Shown here: piece after piece, positions 37,198 through 43,528 of the stretch | How positions within the stretch are numbered: the first letter of the stretch is position 1 | Layout of the letters: the number at the start of each line of letters is the position of its first letter | Assembly (NCBI GenBank): GCA_021737405.1 | Contig: JAIPEG010000020.1 | Span: 1-43,528, forward strand | Source of the DNA: Bacteriovoracaceae bacterium | GTDB taxonomy: Bacteria > Bdellovibrionota > Bacteriovoracia > Bacteriovoracales > Bacteriovoracaceae | Direction of reading: 5' to 3' | Length of the DNA: 43,528 bases | Position numbers and translations under genes: made by a program | The notes under the pieces: generated by a model | What the model saw: only the letters and a program-made list of their open reading frames with translations | Told to the model about the DNA's origin: nothing | Database searches by the model: none

Positions 37198-37219
37198 ACG
37201 GAGTCCCGAAGGACTCCGT
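37198..37219 (-). terminator. UUCG-tetraloop terminator after the 285-residue gene
   Basis: On the minus strand: ACGGAGTCC, loop TTCG, GGACTCCGT, then TTTATT. This is a nine-base-pair stem closed by the very stable C(UUCG)G loop. It lies 15 bases after the stop of the 285-residue gene and 13 before the ATG of the next gene on the same strand, so it may be leaky and set a high/low expression ratio. Confidence 0.75.
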
Positions 37220-37234
37220 AATTAAAAATTTAAA

Positions 37235-38092
37235 TTAGTTTAATTCTGGCTCGTTAAAAGAAGTGTAAGTACAAACACGAGCTTTTTGAAGATTCCAACG
37301 ACGAAGTGACTCTACGCCAGTTCTGTTTGTTTCCTTGAAAAGGTAACGAACTTTACATTTTTCAATGTCAAAAGAGAAATTTACATTAGAGAAGTCAACA
37401 ACCTGGTTACCATTAAACTGAGTCCAATCATTTACTTCTGTTTGAGTGTCTGAACTATCTTTTTTCTTACAAACAACTACTGTTTTATAAGCTAAACCAG
37501 AAAGATCTTCGTAGTTGTAACCATTGTCTGAAAGATCAGTAACAGTGATTTGTTTGTCATGTGAGTAGTTAAGACCTAAACCGGCTGGGTAAGTAATTTG
37601 AGTTGACTTGTAACATACGTCAAGAAAGTACTTTGCTCCGTATCTTTCAGAACCAAGGTTGAAAGTTAAAGAAGAAAGCTCTTTTCCAAAGGCTGCATTG
37701 TCTTGAAAAAGTTGATTAAAGTCATTTTTACCAGCGGCCATATTCTTTGTTTTCTTGCCTGTTCCGATTTCTCCATGGTCTGCCCAGTTTGAGTAACTAG
37801 CAGTGAAGTAATCTAAACGAAATTCACCTTGTCCATCGTTATTAAGAATGTCGCCAGTACAAACACAGTTACAGGCTCGACCTTCTTCACATAGGCTAGG
37901 GTTACAGCTGTTTTCAGGATTGTTACGATCGTAACAAACACGGTTGTTGTAAGGCTTGTGCATAAGACCAGCGTTACAAGCATAGATATCAGATCCTGAA
38001 GAAAAGATGTCTAGTTTGAATGTAAGAGAAATAGCATGCGTGTTGGCAGACAATAGAAATAGTCCAACCAAGAGTGAAAAGAGAGATTTCAT
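37235..38092 (-). CDS. Secreted cysteine-rich protein, paralogue of the 385-residue protein
   Basis: This encodes 285 residues with an excellent ribosome binding site (TTAGGAGCAAAA) and the signal peptide MKSLFSLLVGLFLLSANTHA. The mature part has YACNAGLMHKPYNNRVCYDR, a dense cysteine run (CNPSLCEEGRACNCVCTG), LGSERYGAKYFLDVCYK and CKVRYLFKETNR. Three of these blocks recur in the divergent gene at 38318, so they form one family unknown to me. The strong ribosome binding site and strong terminator suggest high expression. It is the probable first gene of the secreted cluster, separated from the rest by the terminator. Confidence 0.75.
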   Translation of the reverse strand: MKSLFSLLVGLFLLSANTHAISLTFKLDIFSSGSDIYACNAGLMHKPYNNRVCYDRNNPENSCNPSLCEEGRACNCVCTGDILNNDGQGEFRLDYFTASYSNWADHGEIGTGKKTKNMAAGKNDFNQLFQDNAAFGKELSSLTFNLGSERYGAKYFLDVCYKSTQITYPAGLGLNYSHDKQITVTDLSDNGYNYEDLSGLAYKTVVVCKKKDSSDTQTEVNDWTQFNGNQVVDFSNVNFSFDIEKCKVRYLFKETNRTGVESLRRWNLQKARVCTYTSFNEPELN

Positions 38093-38266
38093 TTTTGCTC
38101 CTAAAATGGTGTGTGAAAAATTAATAATTGAACGCTGCTTCTAACACATTGAAGGACTTTTCACTATTTTATATTTAATGATTTTTAATAGTTTTTTGAA
38201 TGGATGTAATTTCTATAGGATTACTTCTTCACTGATAAAAATAAGATTCTATAACAACCTATTTCA

Positions 38267-38295
38267 TTGACCCAAATCCTAAATTAGCCTATTAA
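38267..38295 (+). promoter_or_regulatory. Sigma70-like promoter for the 385-residue secreted gene
   Basis: TTGACC (38267-38272), a 17-base spacer and TATTAA (38290-38295), about 22 bases before the start codon at 38318. TGGAG at 38306-38310 is the ribosome binding site, leaving a very short leader. Confidence 0.6.
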
Positions 38296-38317
38296 TGTGG
38301 CAATCTGGAGATAAAAT

Positions 38318-39475
38318 ATGCGCTACATTATAGCACTTCTTGCAATTACCATTGCTTGCACCAATTCCTTTGCTGGTACCTGCGACAACATTAATAAGGT
38401 TCCTATCTGTCATAAAGGTGCAGGTAACTCTAATGATAAGTATGTCAATATTTGTGTCGACTTTGGAGCACTCTGGGGCCACATCGCCCAACATCCAGAT
38501 GATTACGTTGGGGAATGTACTGTTGACATCGAAGCAAACCTTAAAGTTTGGGCCTGTAACGCTGGCCTTCGCCACAAGGACCACCTAGATAAGAAATGCT
38601 TTGACATGAATAATGGCGGCATTGAGGTGACTAGCTGTCAGGGTCTTTCAAATTGCCTATGCTCAGGCGAAGCCCTTCCTCAGATTCTTAACGAATTTGA
38701 TTTCTTCTCCTTTAATATCGCAAACTATTCCTTAGGAGCACAAACAAGCAGTTACGTATCAACAGATAAACGAGCTGGTCGAGAAAGCTTCACTCAAGCT
38801 TCATCGGCTCAAGGAACACAAATTCTAGCGAAAGAGACAGGTGTTACATTTTCATTAGGGTCTGAGCGCTTTGGTTCAGAGTACTTTGTGGATCTATGCT
38901 GGGAAGTATTAGATGAAAACCTATTAGAAATCCCTCTAAAAATGGAAGCTGAGATTCTCTTGAAATCAGACCTCTTTAATACTGGTAGCGGTTATTTAAG
39001 TAGCGCTCTTGTCACTCAACGAAATGGAGTCTTCTGCGATAAGACCACGGAAAGTGGGCCATACAGTTATTCAAATTCACCTGTTTTTACAACTGACAAT
39101 ATCCCCTTTCTTGCTGGCATAAGAACTTTTGAAACTACCGTAGAAGATGCCCGTAGCTGCTTTGTAAGAATGATCTTTAAAGAAAACCAAAACTCGATGT
39201 TAAGACCATGGGCTTTAAAGCAAGTGACAGTTGAGCCTACGATAAATGTAGAACCGGTTAATCCATTCCCACCCTTAGACACAGGTCTTAGATTCTGCCA
39301 TGTTGATGTAATTAGAGGCAAACAAGCCAATTGTATTCAAAGAGATTTTGCAAACACAGACGACCTTAGAGTCTACATGACCACAGGATACAGCAATATT
39401 CCTGATTGGAGTCAAGACCATAACAAGGACTATCGTGGAACTTGTGAAGTCCTTGGTCCTTGCTCTGCCAACTAA
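38318..39475 (+). CDS. Secreted protein with two CH-motif segments, paralogue of the 285-residue protein
   Basis: This encodes 385 residues with the signal peptide MRYIIALLAITIACTNSFAG. Residues 28-67 hold VPICHKGAG, then HIAQHPDDYVGEC, the pattern C-H...H-x(3)-H-x-D-x(2)-G-x-C seen in many bacterial surface proteins (ICHxPPGN...HxxHGDxxGxC), possibly metal-binding. A degenerate second copy closes the protein (RFCHVD to DHNKDYRGTC). Between them lie blocks shared with the 285-residue protein: WACNAGLRHKDHLDKKCFD, SLGSERFGSEYFVDLCW and CFVRMIFKENQ. Function is unknown; it is likely periplasmic or at the cell surface. It is transcribed divergently from its paralogue across a 225-base gap. Confidence 0.75.
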   Translation: MRYIIALLAITIACTNSFAGTCDNINKVPICHKGAGNSNDKYVNICVDFGALWGHIAQHPDDYVGECTVDIEANLKVWACNAGLRHKDHLDKKCFDMNNGGIEVTSCQGLSNCLCSGEALPQILNEFDFFSFNIANYSLGAQTSSYVSTDKRAGRESFTQASSAQGTQILAKETGVTFSLGSERFGSEYFVDLCWEVLDENLLEIPLKMEAEILLKSDLFNTGSGYLSSALVTQRNGVFCDKTTESGPYSYSNSPVFTTDNIPFLAGIRTFETTVEDARSCFVRMIFKENQNSMLRPWALKQVTVEPTINVEPVNPFPPLDTGLRFCHVDVIRGKQANCIQRDFANTDDLRVYMTTGYSNIPDWSQDHNKDYRGTCEVLGPCSAN

Positions 39476-39476
39476 G

Positions 39477-41117
39477 TTAATAGTTTTTAATTTCGAGACC
39501 ACTCAAGATACGATTGTAGGTCGAGAATTTATCAATTTCTCCCGTAAAGAAAGCATCTCCTGAGTTTCCACTAGCGTCACCTCCGAAGCGTCTACCAAGA
39601 CCGCCTTCACTTGAGTGAAAAGGAATTGATGTAAAACCAGCGGAGCGTGAAACCTGGGTGCTTCCATTATTTACGTTAATCAAAAAATTACCATTATCAA
39701 ATTGAATAACGACCTTAACCCATTGATCAGATAAATCGATAATGTCTGTTATGAGCATTTGGGCCGGGGCTCCGGAACCAGCGCGAGCATCAGCAAAGAG
39801 ATAACCATTTTCAATCCTTAAAGAGATACCATTCGTTGAGCCACCCTCTTCAAAAATAACTTGCTCAGTCATTAGATCTGCAGATCTAAAGTAGAGAGCA
39901 TAGGCTTTTTGACTAAATTCGTTATTCCAATAAATTCCATTACTTAATTTTATTTCACTAGTTCCATCGAAACTAGCGACACTTCCTCTGTCTCCATCAC
40001 TCGTAATAAGTATATTTTGAGCTGTTCCGCTAGGGCTTCCATTGCTATCTTCGCCAGGATTCGCCACATTATTAAAATCGAGAGATGCCTCCTGACCTAA
40101 CTTTAAAGAATCATAATTTCTTAAGATTAAATCTCTCTCAGCAAGAAGTGCGCCTTCATCAAAAGTCAAAGCGCGACCGAAAATAAAGAGAGAGCTCAAT
40201 TGCCCCAAAAAAGGATTTGGTGTTAATGGATCAAATACACTTGAGCCAAATATTTTAGCAATACCTCCCGTATCACTATGAGCAGGAATTGAAGAATAAC
40301 CAGTCGAAACGAGAGTTTTTACATTATTTATCGATAGCTCTAAACTTCCTTTATAAAAACCCGCAACAACAAAAATCCAGCTATTGCCCAATCCGGTCAG
40401 ATCGCCCCTTACCTCTACTTGCGTGCCCGAACCACCTGCACGAGTCGCAAGGATTAACTCATCATTTTCCACTCTAAGGGCAATACCATTAGTTGTGCCA
40501 CCTTCTTCAAAAATAACCTGATTAGTTTGAAGGTCAGAAGACTTCATGAAAAATGCGAACGTCTTGTCACTAAACTCTGTATTAAAAAAACTGCCATCAG
40601 ATAATTGGATTTCAGAGCTTGAACCATTAAATTCAGCGACAACTCCTCTATCGTTATCTATTGATGCTATTACATCCACAAGACTAACTGCTGGGTGAAG
40701 CCCAAGTGCTTCTTTACCGAGATCACTTGAATCGGAAAAAAGATAGACTGCGCTGGAATCGGCCATCAGGCTATTTTTAAGGAGTTCAATATCTACTTTC
40801 TTTTCGCCTGCTTCAATAGAAAGAGCGTGAAGTCCATTTGGTAAAAAAGTTAAGTCAATCACTTTTGACCACGATCCATTAATACAACCGATTTCAAAAG
40901 CTAAACTACCTCCAACGATAACTTTTTCAATATTTTGGCATTCTCCCTTTAACTCAAAAGAAGTCACATTCGATGAATCTACTTTCAAAGAACTACTGTA
41001 GGTGAGAATTGGCTGAAGACCGACAAGAGACAATTCCCCTGAAGGGTCAGAATCACTTCCACAGCTAGAGAATAAAAGTGGGATTACCAACATCATTAAA
41101 TTTACTAGGTTTTTCAT
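39477..41117 (-). CDS. Lipoprotein with two LamG/concanavalin-like domains
   Basis: This encodes 546 residues with GAGGGAGAATAA before the ATG. The N-terminus (LMMLVIPLLFSSCGSDSDPS) is a lipoprotein signal with the cysteine followed by a flexible Ser/Asp stretch. After a short N-terminal domain there are two tandem LamG-like jelly-roll domains, each with (V/S)AxF(N/D)G, VIFEEGGTTNGIALRVEN or the near copy VIFEEGGSTNGISLRIEN, and a closing F.G.(L/I).....(Y/F).R.L. Such domains usually bind glycans or proteins at the surface. Similarity between the copies points to internal duplication. It converges with the 385-residue gene with one base between the stops. Confidence 0.82.
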   Translation of the reverse strand: MKNLVNLMMLVIPLLFSSCGSDSDPSGELSLVGLQPILTYSSSLKVDSSNVTSFELKGECQNIEKVIVGGSLAFEIGCINGSWSKVIDLTFLPNGLHALSIEAGEKKVDIELLKNSLMADSSAVYLFSDSSDLGKEALGLHPAVSLVDVIASIDNDRGVVAEFNGSSSEIQLSDGSFFNTEFSDKTFAFFMKSSDLQTNQVIFEEGGTTNGIALRVENDELILATRAGGSGTQVEVRGDLTGLGNSWIFVVAGFYKGSLELSINNVKTLVSTGYSSIPAHSDTGGIAKIFGSSVFDPLTPNPFLGQLSSLFIFGRALTFDEGALLAERDLILRNYDSLKLGQEASLDFNNVANPGEDSNGSPSGTAQNILITSDGDRGSVASFDGTSEIKLSNGIYWNNEFSQKAYALYFRSADLMTEQVIFEEGGSTNGISLRIENGYLFADARAGSGAPAQMLITDIIDLSDQWVKVVIQFDNGNFLINVNNGSTQVSRSAGFTSIPFHSSEGGLGRRFGGDASGNSGDAFFTGEIDKFSTYNRILSGLEIKNY

Positions 41118-41284
41118 TTATTCTCCCTCGCGAAGTATTCGCATTAATATCATTGCAAGATTGAGGCCGAAATGAAATCCAACAAAATAGGTTAACCAAT
41201 CGAAATCACAAATTCTTGAGTAAACTCAATTTGGCACTGACTAGAAGATTGACACTGTTAAAAGTATCTAAAATTACACCACTT

Positions 41285-41301
41285 TCTATAGGCTCTATAG
41301 A
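41285..41301. promoter_or_regulatory. Inverted repeat upstream of the caspase-like gene
   Basis: TCTATAG, GCT, CTATAGA: a perfect seven-base inverted repeat with a three-base centre, about 55 bases before the start at 41356. A consensus -35 hexamer TTGACA lies at 41249-41254, but no good -10 follows. It may be an operator; no binding protein can be named. Confidence 0.3.
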
Positions 41302-41355
41302 CCGGCGAGACAATTCAAGCTATAAGAATCGAAATATATTAATGGGGACTGGTGC

Positions 41356-42597
41356 TTGAAGAGGGGATTTCTTTTTTTCTTTATCGTATTTGGCTTAGAG
41401 GCCAGAATTACCGATCTTTTTGATCGAAGTGGTATCACTAGTAGTGAAAAGTTCACCAGTCATAAATCTCGCTTTCTTGTAGGAACACTCAATCAAAATC
41501 TTAGTCCTAGCCTTGCTACACATATTATCGTTGTGGGTTCGGCGATGAGTGAAGATTCCGATCAATTTTTTCAATCGGCATTACTAAGAGGAAAGATTTT
41601 TCAAGATCTTTATCCTAACCATCAGGTGGTTATCATTTCTCAACCTGACGTCATTAAGGCCACCCAAGAAGAAGTCTTTGGTCGCTTTGGAGTAAAGATT
41701 GTGGCCACCGAGAAGGGTCAATTGACTGCTGCTCAACTTTATCGAGTGATGGCAAAGTTTGAACAAATTGCAAGTTTTGACTTCTATGGACATGCGAGTC
41801 CTTGGTCTCTTAGGCTCGGGCAAAAAGATGCCTCCATGTACCCTTCAAAAGGATATGCAAAATTAAAAGACAGATTTATGAAAGGAGCTTACGCCACCCT
41901 AAATGGTTGTAACACGGGCTTTAATATGGCGCCCGGACTTTCAAAGCTTTGGAATATTCCTGTAAGTGGAACTTTAACTGGTGCGCTATTTGAGAGGCTC
42001 CAGGCCGATGATCATTGGTACAAAAAACCAGATCGTACGCGCTCTGAATGGGTGACACAAAACCGAACAAATTTTGAAGATGCTCGCTCTTGCTCTGAAG
42101 GCGTTTGCTGGCGCCTCAAGGCCCAAAGAAATAGTTACGCTTCTTACTGGGGCTACTTTAAAGAGGGTGGACTTAGTTTTTCAAAGTTCTTTTGCAACTA
42201 CAGTGATTCCGAAAATAGCTGTTTAGAGGGAATGGCGAAGAGTCTTCTCGCTTCACCAAGTACCAATTTGGCGAAGTTAAATCCTAGCTGGGAAGAGTTT
42301 GAAGCAAAAGTATTTGACCAGCTTTGCTCTACCGCCCTTGAACCAGAGTATTTTGAAAAGTGTGTCGAAGGCATCAAAAAGACCATCTCAAATGGTGAGC
42401 GCGTCTTTCAAATGCACCCAGGTAATGCTCTTCAATGTGATTTTAATGGTTGTAATGCGCGGGTTGATTGTGATCAAAGCAGCTCATCAAATGAGCCCAA
42501 ACCTGGCTCTTGTCATCTTCAGACGGTTAAGAACTCAAACCCGACAACACTCGTGAATGAATACTTAAATTACAAGCGGGCATTTGAAAATCTTTAG
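41356..42597 (+). CDS. Secreted caspase-fold (CHAT/clan CD-like) cysteine protease candidate
   Basis: This encodes 413 residues from a TTG at 41356 (GGGG upstream), giving the signal peptide MKRGFLFFFIVFGLEA. Residues 50-215 look like a clan CD fold: strands THIIVVGSA and QVVIISQPD, then FDFYGHAS with His146 and ATLNGCNTGF with Cys185, followed by MAPGLSKLWNIPVSGTLTGA. The GHA and xxCxTG signatures are those of CHAT and related caspase-like proteases. The C-terminal 190 residues have several cysteines (SCSEGVCWRL, FCNYSDSENSC, QCDFNGCNARVDC) and are probably disulphide-bonded. It could be an exported protease; activity is inferred from two motifs only. It converges on the HAD lipoprotein gene. 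Confidence 0.65.
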   Translation: MKRGFLFFFIVFGLEARITDLFDRSGITSSEKFTSHKSRFLVGTLNQNLSPSLATHIIVVGSAMSEDSDQFFQSALLRGKIFQDLYPNHQVVIISQPDVIKATQEEVFGRFGVKIVATEKGQLTAAQLYRVMAKFEQIASFDFYGHASPWSLRLGQKDASMYPSKGYAKLKDRFMKGAYATLNGCNTGFNMAPGLSKLWNIPVSGTLTGALFERLQADDHWYKKPDRTRSEWVTQNRTNFEDARSCSEGVCWRLKAQRNSYASYWGYFKEGGLSFSKFFCNYSDSENSCLEGMAKSLLASPSTNLAKLNPSWEEFEAKVFDQLCSTALEPEYFEKCVEGIKKTISNGERVFQMHPGNALQCDFNGCNARVDCDQSSSSNEPKPGSCHLQTVKNSNPTTLVNEYLNYKRAFENL

Positions 42598-42624
42598 GGA
42601 CCACAGAATTAATTAGATTTAGAA

Positions 42625-43188
42625 TTAATCGCCGGAGATTTGACCTTTGATTTCAGTCCAAGACTTAACAAAGGTCACAGCTGGGTAATCAGCACTATTA
42701 TAGATATCGCGGATGATAAAAGACTTTAGTTTGTGCTTACTATAGGCTTCGATATCAGAGTCTTTATCCCCAACGGCAAAAGCAATATTTATGCCCTTCT
42801 CTTTAAGGCTAGTTAAGCGATTATATTTATACTCTGAATCGAAAAAGGGAAAATCCACGAGATTCCAAAACAGTACGGGACCTTCTGGAAAATTATTATA
42901 CTTAAGCCAATTCATTGTGTGTTCTTTAAACATTTCATGCCTAGCAGTGAGATAAATAATATCGTACTTTCCTTTCAAAGCATTTAAGACATCTGAAGAA
43001 AAAGGAAGCTTTGGAATTTCTTTGTAGTTTTTAAAGAGAAACTCAGAAACAGAAACATCAGCAATTGTGTGATCAATATCAACAATAATAACTTGCTTGG
43101 TAATTGATTTGGTAAAATCTAATCTCTCTACATTAAGGCGGGCACAAGAAACTAAAAGTAGAAGATGAAGAACAATCAAGAATTTCAT
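42625..43188 (-). CDS. HAD-superfamily phosphatase-like lipoprotein
   Basis: This encodes 187 residues with a lipoprotein signal (LIVLHLLLLVSCARL, cysteine at residue 15). HAD motifs are all visible: motif I VDIDHTIAD (nucleophile and acid Asp), motif II IIYLTARHE, a lysine before motif III (NRLTSLKEKG) and motif IV VGDKDSD. The short length and a small cap resemble class B/C-type acid phosphatases and the polynucleotide-kinase-like phosphatases. It would act as a phosphatase at the cell envelope; the substrate is unknown. The start has a weak ribosome binding site. Confidence 0.78.
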   Translation of the reverse strand: MKFLIVLHLLLLVSCARLNVERLDFTKSITKQVIIVDIDHTIADVSVSEFLFKNYKEIPKLPFSSDVLNALKGKYDIIYLTARHEMFKEHTMNWLKYNNFPEGPVLFWNLVDFPFFDSEYKYNRLTSLKEKGINIAFAVGDKDSDIEAYSKHKLKSFIIRDIYNSADYPAVTFVKSWTEIKGQISGD

Positions 43189-43239
43189 AAGCCCGTCACA
43201 AACAAAATATATTTATAAAAAGAATCACAATCGGCTCAC

Positions 43240-43336
43240 TATAATACGAAGAAGTTAAGGTAACAAGTTACTCTAAATGGGCGGTGATTTTACTCAGGTA
43301 AAAACTCTCATGATCCTTATTTTATGAGGGTTTTTT
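43240..43336 (+). other. Possible leader or small RNA before the last lipoprotein gene
   Basis: TATAAT at 43240-43245 could be a -10 element, although no matching -35 is seen. Downstream come two hairpins: TTTTAC-TCAG-GTAAAA (43288-43303) and AAAACTCTCAT / ATGAGGGTTTT (43301-43311 with 43324-43334), the latter followed by a short T-run as in an intrinsic terminator. The two stems overlap by three bases. Confidence 0.3.
43301..43336 (+). terminator. Terminator-like hairpin
   Basis: An eleven-base-pair stem (one G-T pair) with loop GATCCTTATTTT, and Ts at the 3' side; A-rich on the other side, so it may work in both directions. It lies just upstream of the last lipoprotein gene, where no protein gene on the plus strand ends. 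Confidence 0.5.
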
Positions 43337-43350
43337 CCGATAAGTGCTTA

Positions 43351-43528
43351 ATGAGAATGATTGTATTCGTCCCCTTTCTGATTTTTCTATTTGTATCCTG
43401 TGAAACAAATAAAGAACAAATTCAAGGACAACTCAACCAAACAGACTTAAACCCCCAAGAGAGAGAAGCTTTTATCAGGGGTGATATGACCAGTATTGTA
43501 AACCCAAATTATCTCTCTGGACCCGCTC
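43351..43528 (+). CDS. Lipoprotein, 5' end only
   Basis: The frame is open to the right edge (59 complete codons). From the ATG at 43351 it reads MRMIVFVPFLIFLFVSC, a lipoprotein signal with the lipobox FVSC, then a polar stretch (ETNKEQIQGQLNQTDLNP) and a start of a globular part. An in-frame ATG at 43324 would add nine residues but lies in the hairpin. No ribosome binding site is clear for either. Function is unknown because the gene is cut by the window edge. Confidence 0.6.
   Translation, partial: MRMIVFVPFLIFLFVSCETNKEQIQGQLNQTDLNPQEREAFIRGDMTSIVNPNYLSGPA

Noticed and set aside
42598..42624. AT-rich repeat ATTAAT...ATTAAT between the caspase-like and HAD genes as a terminator
   Set aside because: Only six weak A-T pairs with a ten-base loop and no U-run; too unstable to call.
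1..43528. tRNA, rRNA, CRISPR arrays, insertion sequences and phage genes
   Set aside because: I looked for cloverleaf-like GC-rich stretches, spaced direct repeats, and transposase or integrase motifs and saw none; the region seems to be ordinary chromosome.

Overview
The window is gene-dense, AT-rich bacterial chromosome (my impression is high-30s to about 40 % GC) with no plasmid, phage or insertion-sequence genes, no tRNA or rRNA gene and no CRISPR array that I could recognise. The organism is probably a Gram-negative member of the Bdellovibrionota, class Bacteriovoracia (Bacteriovorax, Peredibacter or Halobacteriovorax-like). This is an inference from style: AT-richness, very many short secreted or lipoprotein ORFs of unknown family, LamG lipoproteins, and Gram-negative RND systems. 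There is no marker gene to prove it.

Left part (1-13.9 kb), mostly housekeeping and transport: a partial sodium:solute symporter, a ChaN-like protein, a small secreted protein, glycerate 2-kinase, a divergent NRAMP-family transporter, a Na/phosphate symporter with a PhoU-like tail, a pirin with an apparent Tat/lipoprotein leader followed by a Xi-class glutathione transferase, an RND permease, an ABC-F ATPase whose second nucleotide site looks degenerate, and glyoxalase I.

Middle (14.2-24.2 kb): a sensor kinase, then a complete copper/silver resistance operon on the minus strand in the order copZ, copA, cusC-like, cusB-like, cusA-like, DUF3347-like protein. Several junctions overlap by a few bases. 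Upstream of copZ there is a good sigma70-like promoter whose -10 element overlaps a 17-bp CsoR-type inverted repeat. The chaperone and P-type ATPase would move Cu(I) to the periplasm and the RND tripartite pump would move it out of the cell.

24.3-31.7 kb: secreted proteins of unknown function, a MAPEG protein, a double cupin, a hybrid histidine kinase with receiver, a possible NlpC/P60-like secreted enzyme, the RadD (YejH) helicase and a small two-helix membrane protein.

Right part (31.7-43.5 kb), the least explained region: a minus-strand cluster of secreted, cysteine-containing proteins (285, 164, 358, 173, 916 and 174 residues) with a UUCG-loop terminator after the first gene and a likely frameshift or split gene in the middle; a divergently transcribed 385-residue paralogue of the first gene; a lipoprotein with two LamG-like domains; a secreted caspase/CHAT-like protein with a visible His/Cys pair; a HAD-family lipoprotein; and the start of another lipoprotein. 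This is the best candidate for an undescribed cell-surface system.
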